A DNA stretch of 64,000 bases from Polyangiaceae bacterium (GTDB lineage Bacteria; Myxococcota; Polyangia; Polyangiales; Polyangiaceae), in assembly GCA_025936205.1 (NCBI GenBank), contig JAICTU010000001.1, positions 1 to 64,000 on the forward strand, read 5' to 3'. The position numbers and the translations under genes were made by a program. This document shows, in pieces, positions 1 to 8,570 of the stretch; the first letter of the stretch is position 1, and every line of letters begins with the position of its first letter. The notes beneath the pieces are model-generated. The model worked only from the letters and a program-made list of their open reading frames with translations. It was not told the DNA's origin and did not search any database.

Positions 1-1110
1 CGCGATCGGGCTGCCGGTGAGCGTGCGCGGCTGGCGCGTCAGGATCTGCACGGGCTCGGACATGGCTTGCAGGCGATAGCGCACGGCAACGCGCTCCGGA
101 GGGCTGCTGGCGCTCTGCACCAGCGCGTGGATCTGGCTCGCGCGGCGCGCCGCCGCGCGCAGAATTTCGAGGAGCCAGGCGTAGGTGGTGCGCACGCGCT
201 CCTCGAAGCTCAGGTACGAGTAGCACTCCAGCAGCAGATCGAGCCTGCCGCCGAGCCCGCGATAGTTGCTGCCGAAGCGCGGGTGATGCGGGTACGTCAT
301 CCAGCCCTCGGAGACGACCGAGTTCGGGTCGGCTTCACCCTGACGGTCGAGCACGCGCTCGTCCTCCACGAAGTTGCCGTACCAGCCGGAGTCGAAGCCG
401 GCATTGCGCTGCACCGCCGCGGAGACCTCCGGCACGAACAACTTGCGCATGAAGTCGATCGGCTCGCTCCGCCCGGACTCCACGACGTGGGGGATGTCAT
501 GGGTCATCGCGAAGCGATGCACCGAGCCGTTGGTGGCGTGAGTGTCGACCGTCAGATCGGGTTGCCACGGCTGGCAGACATTGGTCTGCAGCAGGCGCAT
601 CTCCAGCGCCTCTTGCCGGATGTAATCTCGATTCAGGTTGATGCCCGACGCATTCACGCGCGTGCCGGAGAGCCGCGGGCCGTCCTGGCCTTTCAGCTTT
701 TCGATCTGCAGCGCGCGGTGCGACGGGTCCATTGCGTCGTTGCCGTCGGGGTTGAAGATCGGGACCACCAGCAACGTCAGGGCGTCGAGCAGGCCGGCGT
801 CGAGCCCTCCGAGCAGGTCGCGCACCAGCATCAGGGCCGCTTCCTTGCCCTCCACTTCCCCGGCGTGAATGCAGCACTGGATCAGCACCACAGGTCTACC
901 GAGGGCGCGCGCCGCCACGGGGTCGCGCGCACCGCGCGAGGACAGCACCAACAGCGGCAGCTCCCGCCCCTGGGGGGATCGGCCAAAGCTCGTGACGTGC
1001 AACTCGGGGCGGCCCAGCGCTGACAGCTCCGCCAGATACGCCATGACTTGGGCGTGGGTGCTGGTGGCTTGAAATCCAGATTGCTCGGCGATCGTCAGCA
1101 GCGATGACAT
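1..1110 (-). CDS. M14-family zinc carboxypeptidase-like protein (partial, C-terminus off the left edge)
   Basis: Predicted metallocarboxypeptidase that removes C-terminal residues or hydrolyses related amide bonds. About 370 residues are present; the gene runs off the window. The zinc-binding HxxE pair is visible as H82-A-G-E85 in CCIHAGEVEGKE. Further on are an NxxR-type motif (GINLNRDY) and a third His in TVDTHATNG, the family's usual order. No signal peptide is visible at the N-terminus, so it may be cytoplasmic. The ATG lies 7 nt after the stop of the dipeptidyl peptidase gene on the same strand, so the two are very likely co-transcribed for peptide breakdown. The catalytic Glu near the C-terminus was not confirmed. 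Confidence 0.82.
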   Translation of the reverse strand, partial: MSSLLTIAEQSGFQATSTHAQVMAYLAELSALGRPELHVTSFGRSPQGRELPLLVLSSRGARDPVAARALGRPVVLIQCCIHAGEVEGKEAALMLVRDLLGGLDAGLLDALTLLVVPIFNPDGNDAMDPSHRALQIEKLKGQDGPRLSGTRVNASGINLNRDYIRQEALEMRLLQTNVCQPWQPDLTVDTHATNGSVHRFAMTHDIPHVVESGRSEPIDFMRKLFVPEVSAAVQRNAGFDSGWYGNFVEDERVLDRQGEADPNSVVSEGWMTYPHHPRFGSNYRGLGGRLDLLLECYSYLSFEERVRTTYAWLLEILRAAARRASQIHALVQSASSPPERVAVRYRLQAMSEPVQILTRQPRTLTGSPIA

Positions 1111-1117
1111 GCGGCCC

Positions 1118-3364
1118 TCACAGGTTGTGTCGAAAGAAGTCCAGGATGCGGTGCGAGAGCGCACGCTTCACCACCGGGTCTGGCACCATGTGTGTGAAGC
1201 CGGCGAGCGGCAGCATCTCGAACGGCTTGCCAGCGCGGAACAGGGCCTGGCTCAGCTTCAGTGTATGGGTAAAGTACACGTTGTCGTCCGTGGTGCCATG
1301 GATCAACAGCAAGGGCCGCTCCAGCTGTGCGGCATGCGTGAGCGCGCTGCTCTCGTCATACGCCGCCTCGGCGCCCGCGAGCAGGCCCATGTAGCGCTCG
1401 GTGTAATGGGTGTCGTAGTCGCGCCAATCGGTCACCGGCGCGCCGGCGGCTGCAGCGTGGAACACGTCCGGGCGCAGCTCCACCGCCATCGCGGACAGAT
1501 AGCCGCCAAAGGACCAGCCCAGGATGCCCACCCGCCCCAGATCGAGCTCGGGGCGCTGCGCTGCGACCGCCTGCAAGATCGCCACTTGATCCTCCAGCGG
1601 GACGCTCGCCAGGCGCTGGTGGATGGACCGCTCCCAATCCCGGCCGCGGCCCGGCGTGCCGCGCCCATCGCCGCGCACCACGATGAAGCCCCCGTCGGCG
1701 TACCACTGATCGGTGAGGTAGCCGTAGGGATCGAGCGTCACATAGTTGCGGTGTGGCCCACCGTACACGCTGAGCAACACCGGATAGCGACGCCCCGGGA
1801 CGAACGAGCGCGGCCTGAGCACCGCCGCATGATGCATCCGCCCATCGACTTGCACGCTGCAGAACTCGGGCACGGGCAGCGCTGCCGGGACCTCCGCCAG
1901 CGAGCTGAGCTCGCCCGCCCAGCTGCCGTCCGCGCGCCGGACGCGCGCATGCCGTGCCCCGTTCGCCTCCGTGCCGACGACCACGGCCACGCCGCTCTGC
2001 GTGCTGGCGCGCAGCGCGTAGTTACCGTCGCTCTGCGTCACCCGCTCGATCGGCGAACCATCCAGGGGCACGCGATACACCTGCGACTGGCGCGAGTCCG
2101 GGCTGGCGAGCACCCACGCCGCGCGCCGTTCCAGATCGAAGCCGCCGAACGCCTGGTAGCCGAAGGCCGCCGGCGTGAGCGTGCGCAACAGCTCGCCGTC
2201 CGCGCCGCGCAGCTCCAGCTCCCAGCCGCCGTTGCGCTCGCTGCTCCACAGGAAGCTCTGCCCGTCCGGTGCCCAGTAGGGTGGACCCGAGGCATCCAGA
2301 TTGAGCCAGGCCGGGTCGCGCTCCGACAGCAAGCGGCGCGTCGCACCGTTCGCCGCCGCGGCCAGCACCAGCTCCTCGGTCTGGGCGCGGTTTTGCACCA
2401 CCAGCGTGAGCGGCGCGTGTTTCTGCCAGCTCACCGCAGCCAGATACGGATACTCCGACCGATCCCATTGCACCCACGTGCTGCGCCCGCTCTCCAGCTC
2501 GAACACGCCCAGCGTCACCTCGGCGTTCGCGCCGCCCACCCGAGGATAGCGGAAGGCCTGCGGCGCCTGCTCGGGGTGCGTGGCATCGCTGATGTGCAGC
2601 GTCTCCACCTGAGACAGGTCGCTCTTTTGGTAGGCGATCGAGCGCGAATCCGGCGACCACCAGTAGCCCTGAAAGCGCGACATCTCCTCCTGCGCCACGA
2701 ACTCGGCCAGGCCATGCTCGATGGCCTCCGAGGCGCGCGTCGTCAGCCGCCGCCAGGGCTCCTGCCCACTCGCATCCAGCACGTACAGGTCGCCCTCGCT
2801 CACGCATGCCACGCGGCGGCCATCGGGCGACAGCCGAGCATCCAGCACGGGCCCGGGCACCCGCAGCTCCCGAGCCGCCGCGCCGCCGCGTCGATCGAGC
2901 ACGAACAGCCGCCCCGACAGCGGGATCAGCAGCCGCGATCCTGCCTCGTCCGAGGAAAACGCCGTGATCCCCCGCGTGGCCAGGCGCATCCGTTCCCGCC
3001 GTGCCCGCTCCTCCACACTCAGGTTCTCCGCCGCGCCGCCCAGCAACTCCTCGGCGCTGATCAGCCGCCGCTCTCGACCGCTCGCGACGTCGAACGCGTA
3101 CAGATCGGCCACGAACGAGCGCGCCGTCGAGCGCCGGAACAACACCTCACTGCCGTCCGGCGCGACCCAGATGCCGGCGGGCGCGCCGAGCGAGAAGCTC
3201 AGCGTCGAAGCGATCTGCTCCAGCACCGTATCGTCCGGCTCGGGCCAGGCGGAGGCGCTGGTCGCCGCCGTGGGTTGCGGCGGTGCCGGCGACGTTTCAC
3301 AGCCAGACGAGGAGATGCACACGAATGCCAGCACTAGCGCGAACTGCCGGGTCTTGGCGAGCAT
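1118..3364 (-). CDS. S9B dipeptidyl peptidase IV-like lipoprotein
   Basis: Serine exopeptidase that releases N-terminal dipeptides, 748 aa. The start at 3364 gives a lipoprotein signal (MLAKTRQFALVLAFVC, then SSSGC with Cys22); upstream in-frame ATGs would run into a palindromic repeat and are rejected. The N-terminal part is a beta-propeller (residues about 60-500) with repeated SPDGRRV / APDGQSF strands. The C-terminal alpha/beta hydrolase has the nucleophile elbow GWSFGG (Ser618), a DDNVYF segment for the catalytic Asp region and GFTHMVP for the His. Size and domain order fit the DPP IV family. The M14 carboxypeptidase follows after 7 nt, making a peptidase operon probably acting at the envelope. 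Confidence 0.93.
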   Translation of the reverse strand: MLAKTRQFALVLAFVCISSSGCETSPAPPQPTAATSASAWPEPDDTVLEQIASTLSFSLGAPAGIWVAPDGSEVLFRRSTARSFVADLYAFDVASGRERRLISAEELLGGAAENLSVEERARRERMRLATRGITAFSSDEAGSRLLIPLSGRLFVLDRRGGAAARELRVPGPVLDARLSPDGRRVACVSEGDLYVLDASGQEPWRRLTTRASEAIEHGLAEFVAQEEMSRFQGYWWSPDSRSIAYQKSDLSQVETLHISDATHPEQAPQAFRYPRVGGANAEVTLGVFELESGRSTWVQWDRSEYPYLAAVSWQKHAPLTLVVQNRAQTEELVLAAAANGATRRLLSERDPAWLNLDASGPPYWAPDGQSFLWSSERNGGWELELRGADGELLRTLTPAAFGYQAFGGFDLERRAAWVLASPDSRQSQVYRVPLDGSPIERVTQSDGNYALRASTQSGVAVVVGTEANGARHARVRRADGSWAGELSSLAEVPAALPVPEFCSVQVDGRMHHAAVLRPRSFVPGRRYPVLLSVYGGPHRNYVTLDPYGYLTDQWYADGGFIVVRGDGRGTPGRGRDWERSIHQRLASVPLEDQVAILQAVAAQRPELDLGRVGILGWSFGGYLSAMAVELRPDVFHAAAAGAPVTDWRDYDTHYTERYMGLLAGAEAAYDESSALTHAAQLERPLLLIHGTTDDNVYFTHTLKLSQALFRAGKPFEMLPLAGFTHMVPDPVVKRALSHRILDFFRHNL

Positions 3365-3419
3365 ACGGCGCAATATCGAGTACTTCCCTGCGCGCGCGGT
3401 AGCTGTCTTTCTGTGCAAT

Positions 3420-3475
3420 GGGCACATTCTATTGGGCTCGGAACCGTGCGGCGGCGAGCCCATCAGAATGTGCCC
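3420..3475. repeat. Palindromic dispersed repeat, copy A
   Basis: A 56-nt nested palindrome. The outer arms GGGCACATTCT (3420-3430) and AGAATGTGCCC (3465-3475) are a perfect 11-bp match. The inner arms GGGCTCG (3434-3440) and CGAGCCC (3455-3461) enclose a small CCG/CGG stem. The same core recurs at about 6824, 35911 and 49267, always outside genes. It lies upstream of the dipeptidyl peptidase gene and is REP/MITE-like. Confidence 0.75.
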
Positions 3476-3579
3476 GCTCGAGCTCACCGCTCCGTGAGCG
3501 GCCGCGAAAAATGTCGCAACCGCGGCCGATGCCGGGCCGATGGGCGTCGCTCAGGGCCCTTGCCGTGAGGAGCTCGGAC

Positions 3580-3864
3580 ATGACACGCCCACGCACCCAC
3601 GCCCCGAGTGTTCTGCGCGGCGCCGCGTTCGGTGCGGCCTGCGGCGCCAGCTTCTGGGCGGTGTTCCTGGCCTTCGCTCGCTCCGCGGCCCCCACGGCGC
3701 AGACCGAGCCGGTGCCGTGCGTTCAGGGCCTCCGCGCCGAAGCCCCCAACCCGGGGCCATCCGGGAACGACGCGGCGGGGCCGGCAGGCAACGCACTCTC
3801 ACCGCAGCTGCAGGAGCAGCTGCTCGGGGGCGGGCTGGAAGCGACGAGAGCACGGCCAGAATAG
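3580..3864 (+). CDS. Small membrane-anchored protein of unknown function
   Basis: A 94-aa protein not recognised as any family. A GGAG ribosome-binding site (in gtgaggagctcgg) precedes the ATG at 3580. Residues about 15-35 form one hydrophobic segment (VLRGAAFGAACGASFWAVFL), an uncleaved anchor or signal peptide. The rest is Pro/Gly/Ala-rich and probably disordered, ending in a short Gln/Leu-rich stretch (SPQLQEQLLGGGLE). It lies 69 nt before the Cys-rich lipoprotein gene on the same strand and could be co-transcribed with it. Called on its start signals and hydrophobic segment only. Confidence 0.5.
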   Translation: MTRPRTHAPSVLRGAAFGAACGASFWAVFLAFARSAAPTAQTEPVPCVQGLRAEAPNPGPSGNDAAGPAGNALSPQLQEQLLGGGLEATRARPE

Positions 3865-3933
3865 GCGCTAAAAAAACCTGCTTGGACTTGCCACCGGCCC
3901 TTCGACTGGCAAAGCCCTGACCCGCGTGTAAGG

Positions 3934-5601
3934 ATGCCGCGCATGCGCATGACGTCGGGGCGATGCAACACTTTGGAACGGCGCCCGCAGCGCCATCGAA
4001 CCCGGGCCCTCTGCCGCTCCGCCGCCAGCGCGCTGTTCGTGGCAGCTCTGTGCGGCGGCGGCTGCAGCAAGGAACCGCAGGAGCCTTCCGCCACGAAGGG
4101 CAGCGGAGAAGCGCCTCCCGAGACCATTCTGCCGGGCCAGCCCGCGCCCCCTGCGCAGCCCGCGCCGAGCGAATCGACGCCGGAAGAGGCGCAGGAGCGC
4201 CCGAGCACGCCGATCCTGGCGCTGACGACTCGTCTGGTCACGGACTTCGAGCGCGAGGCGCAGCAGGCCACACCGCGGGTCGACGGCGCACGAGGCCTGG
4301 GAGGGGCCTGTCAATCCAGCGCGGAGTGCCGTCCGGGCCTGGGTTGCGCCGACGTGGTCTACTCCGGCGCAGGGCAGCCCCACATCGCCGGAGGCTACTG
4401 CTCGCGCTGGTGCGCGCAAGACTCGGACTGCGCCGCGCTCGCGCCGGGCGCGGTCTGTGCGGTGCGCTGGCGAGGCACCGACCTCAGCTTCTGCATGCAA
4501 GGCTGTCGCACCGGTGAATCGACTGCAGAAAAGTGCGGCGGGCGCAGCGACGTCGCCTGTGGCCTGTATCGCGTTGCCGGCGTCGATGCTGCCTGCTCGC
4601 CGAGTTGCAGTAGCGATGACGACTGCGCCGGGGTCGGGCGATGCAACGCAGGTCATGGCCTGTGTGACGTCAGCTTGTTCGCCGTGCCCGAGCTCAGCAT
4701 CGGCAACAGCTGTGGCGGAAACGCACGCCTTGATTCCTGCCACGGCGCTTGCGCCGTTTCCGCGCAGGGCGCCACGAGCGGCCTGTGCACGGGCTCATGC
4801 CGGCTGGGGTCGACCTGCGGAGAAGGCGACGGCACCGTCTGCGCGCCGGTCGAGTTCGCGCTGCGCGAAGGCGACGGTGGAACCTGCGAGCAGAGCTGCG
4901 ACGGCTCGCAGGACTGCAGAGCCAGCAACAGCGCGTGCGCACCGACCGGCTTCCTGCTGGCATCCGGCGCTCCGCAACGCGGTTGCGCACAGACCTACGC
5001 GACGCCGCAGCCCAGCCTGGCCCCCCAACGCCTCTCCGTCGAAGAAATGCAACTCGCCGGCCTTCCCAGCAGCGTGCTCAAAGTCAGCACCAACTCCATC
5101 TTCCAAGCGCTGTCCCACCGCCTGAGCGTCGAATCGGGCGCCGTGTGCGTGAACGGCGATGTCAGCAGCGACTTCGGCGGCCTCGTCGAGCTCGAGTTCC
5201 AGCTCAGCCCCAACAACGGCCCTGCGCTGGACGCCGCCGGCCTCACCGGCTTCAGCTTCGACGCAGAGGGGGTACAGGTCGTGCGCTTCGAGGTCGAGGT
5301 GCCCGACGTGGACAACGGCTACCGCTCCTACAACTACATGGTCGATCCTCAGACCCAGGCCGACGTCGAACAAGGCCCACAGCGCATCAGCTTCGACCAG
5401 CTCTTCAACGTCTGGAAGCCGGGCACCCCTGCGCTGGCTGCCACGGATCCTTTACAACTGCTCGCCGTGCGTTTCAGCATTCTCCGGGACCCGACGGACG
5501 TTGCTACGCCGGGCCCCAAAGGCGCAGGGCCGGTGCACTTCTGCGTGAAGAACTTCACCCTCGAGAGCGGCCCGCTCGCGTTACCCGACGCTGGGAGGTG
5601 A
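3934..5601 (+). CDS. Secreted Cys-rich lipoprotein with a C-terminal beta-sandwich-like domain
   Basis: A 555-aa exported protein of unknown function. A basic N-terminus (start may be a few codons later) is followed by ASALFVAALCGGGC, a probable lipobox. After a Pro-rich linker (about 50-100) comes a region (about 120-370) with regularly spaced Cys pairs, for example GGACQSSAECRPGLGC and CAQDSDCAALAPGAVC, of the disulfide-rich type common in myxobacterial surface proteins. The final 170 residues have few Cys and alternate hydrophobic strands (GLVELEFQLSPNN, VVRFEVEVPD, VHFCVKNFTLESG). They resemble a galactose-binding-like or CIA30-like beta-sandwich, which is an inference. It could bind a surface ligand; no catalytic motif is seen. 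Confidence 0.72.
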   Translation: MPRMRMTSGRCNTLERRPQRHRTRALCRSAASALFVAALCGGGCSKEPQEPSATKGSGEAPPETILPGQPAPPAQPAPSESTPEEAQERPSTPILALTTRLVTDFEREAQQATPRVDGARGLGGACQSSAECRPGLGCADVVYSGAGQPHIAGGYCSRWCAQDSDCAALAPGAVCAVRWRGTDLSFCMQGCRTGESTAEKCGGRSDVACGLYRVAGVDAACSPSCSSDDDCAGVGRCNAGHGLCDVSLFAVPELSIGNSCGGNARLDSCHGACAVSAQGATSGLCTGSCRLGSTCGEGDGTVCAPVEFALREGDGGTCEQSCDGSQDCRASNSACAPTGFLLASGAPQRGCAQTYATPQPSLAPQRLSVEEMQLAGLPSSVLKVSTNSIFQALSHRLSVESGAVCVNGDVSSDFGGLVELEFQLSPNNGPALDAAGLTGFSFDAEGVQVVRFEVEVPDVDNGYRSYNYMVDPQTQADVEQGPQRISFDQLFNVWKPGTPALAATDPLQLLAVRFSILRDPTDVATPGPKGAGPVHFCVKNFTLESGPLALPDAGR

Positions 5602-5913
5602 AGACGCCACGGGCAAGCCGGCTCGGACTGGGCGCCTCCGGTGCCTGGATCCCCTCACTCCGTCGGGTAACCTGCCCAGGTCCCGACCAGCGTGTCGGCG
5701 AGCGTCGATTACCATGCGCGGGCATCGCAGTGGCCGATGCCTGCTCGAAGGCTGAAGCGCACCCGCCGCGCTCGGTGCTGCCAACTCGTGCGGCTCCGAC
5801 CTCGGGCCGCCGCCGGCGAGCAAGCAGAAGCCGCCCGAGATCAGCCGATAGAGACTGGAATGAATGCGCATGCGAGTCTCGATTCTGTTCGCCGACCTCT
5901 GTTCAAGTTCTGT
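5602..5913. other. Non-coding gap between convergent genes
   Basis: This 312-nt gap lies between the Cys-rich lipoprotein gene and the end of the ThuA-like gene. Open frames in it show no recognisable domain. No clear terminator hairpin with a T-tract was found by eye. Confidence 0.5.
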
Positions 5914-6753
5914 TCAATTGCCTTCGCCACCAGGAGGCGCTCCCGCGGCCCATTGAATGCCTCCGAGCAAATGCTGCGTGAACCAGGGTTCAGAGTACAG
6001 CGAGATGTTGTGGCCCAGCAGCGTGTACCAGGCACGGCCGCCCTCGAACTCATGGTACCAGGCGATCGGATGATCGCCCATGGCCAAGTCCCCGACGCCG
6101 TAGCTCGACTCGTCGACGGTCAACAACACTCGCACCGAGGGCCGCGGGTTGGCGCGAAACTCGTACCACTCTTCTTGCACCGTGAAGCTCGGCGGTAGGT
6201 GAGCGGTGGACGGGTGAGCGGCGCTCTCGACGATCACGCGCCCCTCCTGGAGCGGTGGATGGTTCACGAAGAAGGCGCCGCCGCCCAGCAGCTGACCATA
6301 CCAGGCCCAGTTGGTTTCACTGTTCGATGCGGCGTGCACGCCCACCCAGCCCCCTCCCGCGTGGACATAGCGCTGGAAGGCAGCGCGAGCCGGAGCGTCC
6401 AGCACGATCGAGTCGGTGTTCAGCCACACCACTACGTCATAGTGAGCCAGGTTATCATCATTGAAGTCTGCCGGGCTCACGGTGCGATCGACGGAAAAGC
6501 CGTTGCCGCCGCCCAGGCGCTGCAGCGCCTGGAAGCCCGCCTCGATCGAGTCGTGCCGGAAGCCCGTGGCGCGGGTGAAGGCCAGGACATTTTGCAAGCG
6601 CGCCGGCGCAGGCAGCGCGGGCGGCAAAGCGCTCGCTCGGGCGTCGCCCATGAAGCTGGGCACCCTGGATGGACTGGAGCCGGCCCGGTCAGCGCCCGCC
6701 GAACAGCCCAGGATGGACCCGACGAGCGCGGCCCAGCTCCAGCGATGCTGCAT
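5914..6753 (-). CDS. ThuA-like domain lipoprotein
   Basis: A 279-aa exported protein with a ThuA (trehalose-utilisation) glutamine-amidotransferase-like fold. The start at 6753 gives a lipoprotein signal ending SILGC (Cys17); longer in-frame starts run through the divergent promoter region. The domain begins at about residue 45 (NVLAFTRATGFRHDSIEAG) and contains DVVVWLNTD, GGGWVGVHAAS and a late ARAWYTLLGHN-type strand (here GGRAWYTLLGHNISLYSEPW), all characteristic. The true enzymatic role of ThuA proteins is poorly known; secreted ones are often found beside carbohydrate enzymes. It is transcribed divergently from the GH10 xylanase and shares its motif-bearing intergenic region. Confidence 0.85.
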   Translation of the reverse strand: MQHRWSWAALVGSILGCSAGADRAGSSPSRVPSFMGDARASALPPALPAPARLQNVLAFTRATGFRHDSIEAGFQALQRLGGGNGFSVDRTVSPADFNDDNLAHYDVVVWLNTDSIVLDAPARAAFQRYVHAGGGWVGVHAASNSETNWAWYGQLLGGGAFFVNHPPLQEGRVIVESAAHPSTAHLPPSFTVQEEWYEFRANPRPSVRVLLTVDESSYGVGDLAMGDHPIAWYHEFEGGRAWYTLLGHNISLYSEPWFTQHLLGGIQWAAGAPPGGEGN

Positions 6754-6823
6754 GCCGCACGATAACCCGCGCAGGGCGCGGCCCACAACGCTGTGCTGCG
6801 AGCGCCATGCAGCTCGAGAAGAT

Positions 6824-6865
6824 GGGCTCGTTACCGCACGGCGCCGAGCCCCCCCAGGACTGCCC
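6824..6865. repeat. Palindromic dispersed repeat, copy D (divergent)
   Basis: GGGCTCG (6824-6830) pairs with CGAGCCC (6845-6851) around a CCG-rich loop. It is followed by AGGACTGCCC (6856-6865), the exact reverse complement of the left outer arm of copy B (GGGCAGTCCT). The left outer arm of this copy is degraded. Confidence 0.55.
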
Positions 6866-6901
6866 TCCGTGAAATCTCGTTCTTGACGGCGCAGACTTCG
6901 C

Positions 6902-7051
6902 TTTTGCGTCAGTCGAGCCGAACGAAAGCGGGACGATGACGATCGCTCGCGGCGCCGAGGGTGACGCAAACAGGAAGAATGGCCGATCCATTTCCCAATT
7001 CCGCGCTCAGAACGGGACAGTGTCCGTGGCGCGGGCGACAGCTGGACGCAA
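6902..7051. promoter_or_regulatory. Three GACGCAA motif sites upstream of GH10 and ThuA genes
   Basis: Sites: 6902-6910 (TTTTGCGTC, minus orientation), 6962-6970 (TGACGCAAA, plus) and 7045-7051 (GACGCAA, plus). They lie 150-210 nt upstream of the ThuA start at 6753 and about 240-390 nt upstream of the GH10 start at 7290. The same motif precedes other cell-wall-degradation genes in this window. Proposed operator sites, not proven. Confidence 0.55.
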
Positions 7052-7289
7052 GTGTTGCACCGGAGAAGCTCTCTGCGCGCGCTTGCATCGGATGCGCATG
7101 GACTTGTGTCTCGATCGCGTGGACGATGTGAACTGCGAGTTCGTCCTCTGCTAGCGAAGCGCGTGCGGCGCCGCAGACTCGTGCAGGCTCCACTTCGGCA
7201 GGGGCCGGCCTGAGGACGAGCTGCCCTCATCCCCACATCAGCCAGCGACCCGCTTGGTCCATCTTGCTGAGAGCGCAGGAGCCCCCAAC

Positions 7290-8519
7290 ATGAAGCACCT
7301 CGATCTATCATCGTCTGCGGCCCGCTGCGGCCTGCTCGTCCTCACCGCGGTTCAGCTAGCATCCTGTGGCTCATCGGACGACACTGGCTCGAACGCGCTC
7401 CCCGGCACTGGAACACCGGCGTTCGGATCGACACCTCCCGTAGTGGGCGAGGCCCCGCTGATGCCGCAGCCTACGATGGAGCCCAGTGCCGCGGCCGAAG
7501 TCCCGGAGAGCACGAGCCCATCCGTGGAAGTCACCGAAGGCGTGCCCCCGATCACGCTCATGGGAGCCGGCGGGGCTGGATCCGAGATGGGTCCTGAGCC
7601 CGCTGCAGGCGGCGCGCCCCCCATGATGGGGGCACAGCCGCCGCCCTTGAATGGCAAGTTCGTGGGAAACATCAGCACACGAGGCCAGATTCGCGCGGAT
7701 TTCCCGAAGTTCTGGAACCAGTTCAGCCCCGAGAACGAGGGCAAGTGGGGCTCGGTCCAGCCCAATCAGAACACGTTCAACTGGGGCGGGCTCGATCGTG
7801 AGTATGCCTTCGCGCAGCAGAACGGAATCATCTTCAAGGAGCATAACTTCATCTGGGGAGCTCAGCAGCCGAACTGGGTGAACAACGGCAACGCGCAGGC
7901 GGCCGCGCAGACCTGGATGAACGAGTTCTGCAAGCGCTACCCTGACGTGCAGGTCATCGATGTCGTGAACGAGCCCCCTCCGCACACGACGCCTGCGTAC
8001 ATCAACGGCCTCGGCGGAACCGGGGCGTCCGGCTTCGACTGGATCGCCAACGCGTTCAAGATAGCACGGCAGGCCTGCCCCAACGCGATCCTGCTGCTCA
8101 ACGACTACAACAACATCGAGCTCCAGGGCGACAACAACCACACGATCGATATCGTCAAACGCATCCAGGGCGTTGGTGCTCCCATCGACGGCGTGGGAGC
8201 TCAGGCTCATGGCCTCGCAAACGCGAACAGCGCCAACGTCAAGCGGATGATCGACAACATCACCGCGCAAACCGGGCTACCCGTCTACATCACCGAGTTT
8301 GATCTGAACATCGCTGACGATCAGCGGCAAAAGGCCCAGATGCAGGATCTATTCACGATGTTCTGGAACGATCCGAACGTGAAGGGGATCACGCTCTGGG
8401 GCTACATCGTGGGCGCGACCTGGGAGACCAACACGGGCCTGATGCGAGAGGATGGGACGATGCGTCCAGCGATGTCTTGGCTGGTAGACTTTCTCGCCCA
8501 GCAAGCCGCCACCCCTTGA
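7290..8519 (+). CDS. GH10 endo-1,4-beta-xylanase, lipoprotein
   Basis: Predicted endoxylanase that cuts the beta-1,4-xylan backbone, 409 aa. The ATG at 7290 follows an AGGAG site, and the protein starts with a lipoprotein signal ending VQLASC (Cys26). A Pro/Gly/Thr-rich linker of about 90 residues leads to the GH10 barrel (about 122-405). Family motifs are visible: FSPENEGKWGSVQP, EHNFIWGAQQPNWV, the acid/base Glu228 in DVVNEPPP, and the nucleophile Glu336 in VYITEFDLNI, followed by GITLWGYIVG. No carbohydrate-binding module is attached. The short linker plus lipid anchor suggests surface display. It is divergent from the ThuA gene, with three GACGCAA sites upstream. Confidence 0.95.
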   Translation: MKHLDLSSSAARCGLLVLTAVQLASCGSSDDTGSNALPGTGTPAFGSTPPVVGEAPLMPQPTMEPSAAAEVPESTSPSVEVTEGVPPITLMGAGGAGSEMGPEPAAGGAPPMMGAQPPPLNGKFVGNISTRGQIRADFPKFWNQFSPENEGKWGSVQPNQNTFNWGGLDREYAFAQQNGIIFKEHNFIWGAQQPNWVNNGNAQAAAQTWMNEFCKRYPDVQVIDVVNEPPPHTTPAYINGLGGTGASGFDWIANAFKIARQACPNAILLLNDYNNIELQGDNNHTIDIVKRIQGVGAPIDGVGAQAHGLANANSANVKRMIDNITAQTGLPVYITEFDLNIADDQRQKAQMQDLFTMFWNDPNVKGITLWGYIVGATWETNTGLMREDGTMRPAMSWLVDFLAQQAATP

Positions 8520-8570
8520 TCCAGTGGCGAAGAGCGCCGGTTACAAGCGCGATCTCGCGCCAGCCCTGGC

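Larger units (their letters stand above)
6754..7289. promoter_or_regulatory. Divergent ThuA / GH10 promoter region
   Basis: This 536-nt gap must hold both divergent promoters. It contains three copies of the GACGCAA motif (6904-6910, 6963-6969, 7045-7051) and a partial copy of the dispersed palindrome at 6824-6865. No convincing -35/-10 pair could be assigned by eye. Confidence 0.6.

Noticed and set aside
1109..3337. Long plus-strand open frame opposite the dipeptidyl peptidase gene
   Set aside because: Its translation is Arg/His/Ala-rich with no domain. It is an antisense by-product of high GC; the minus strand has a full peptidase with a signal peptide.
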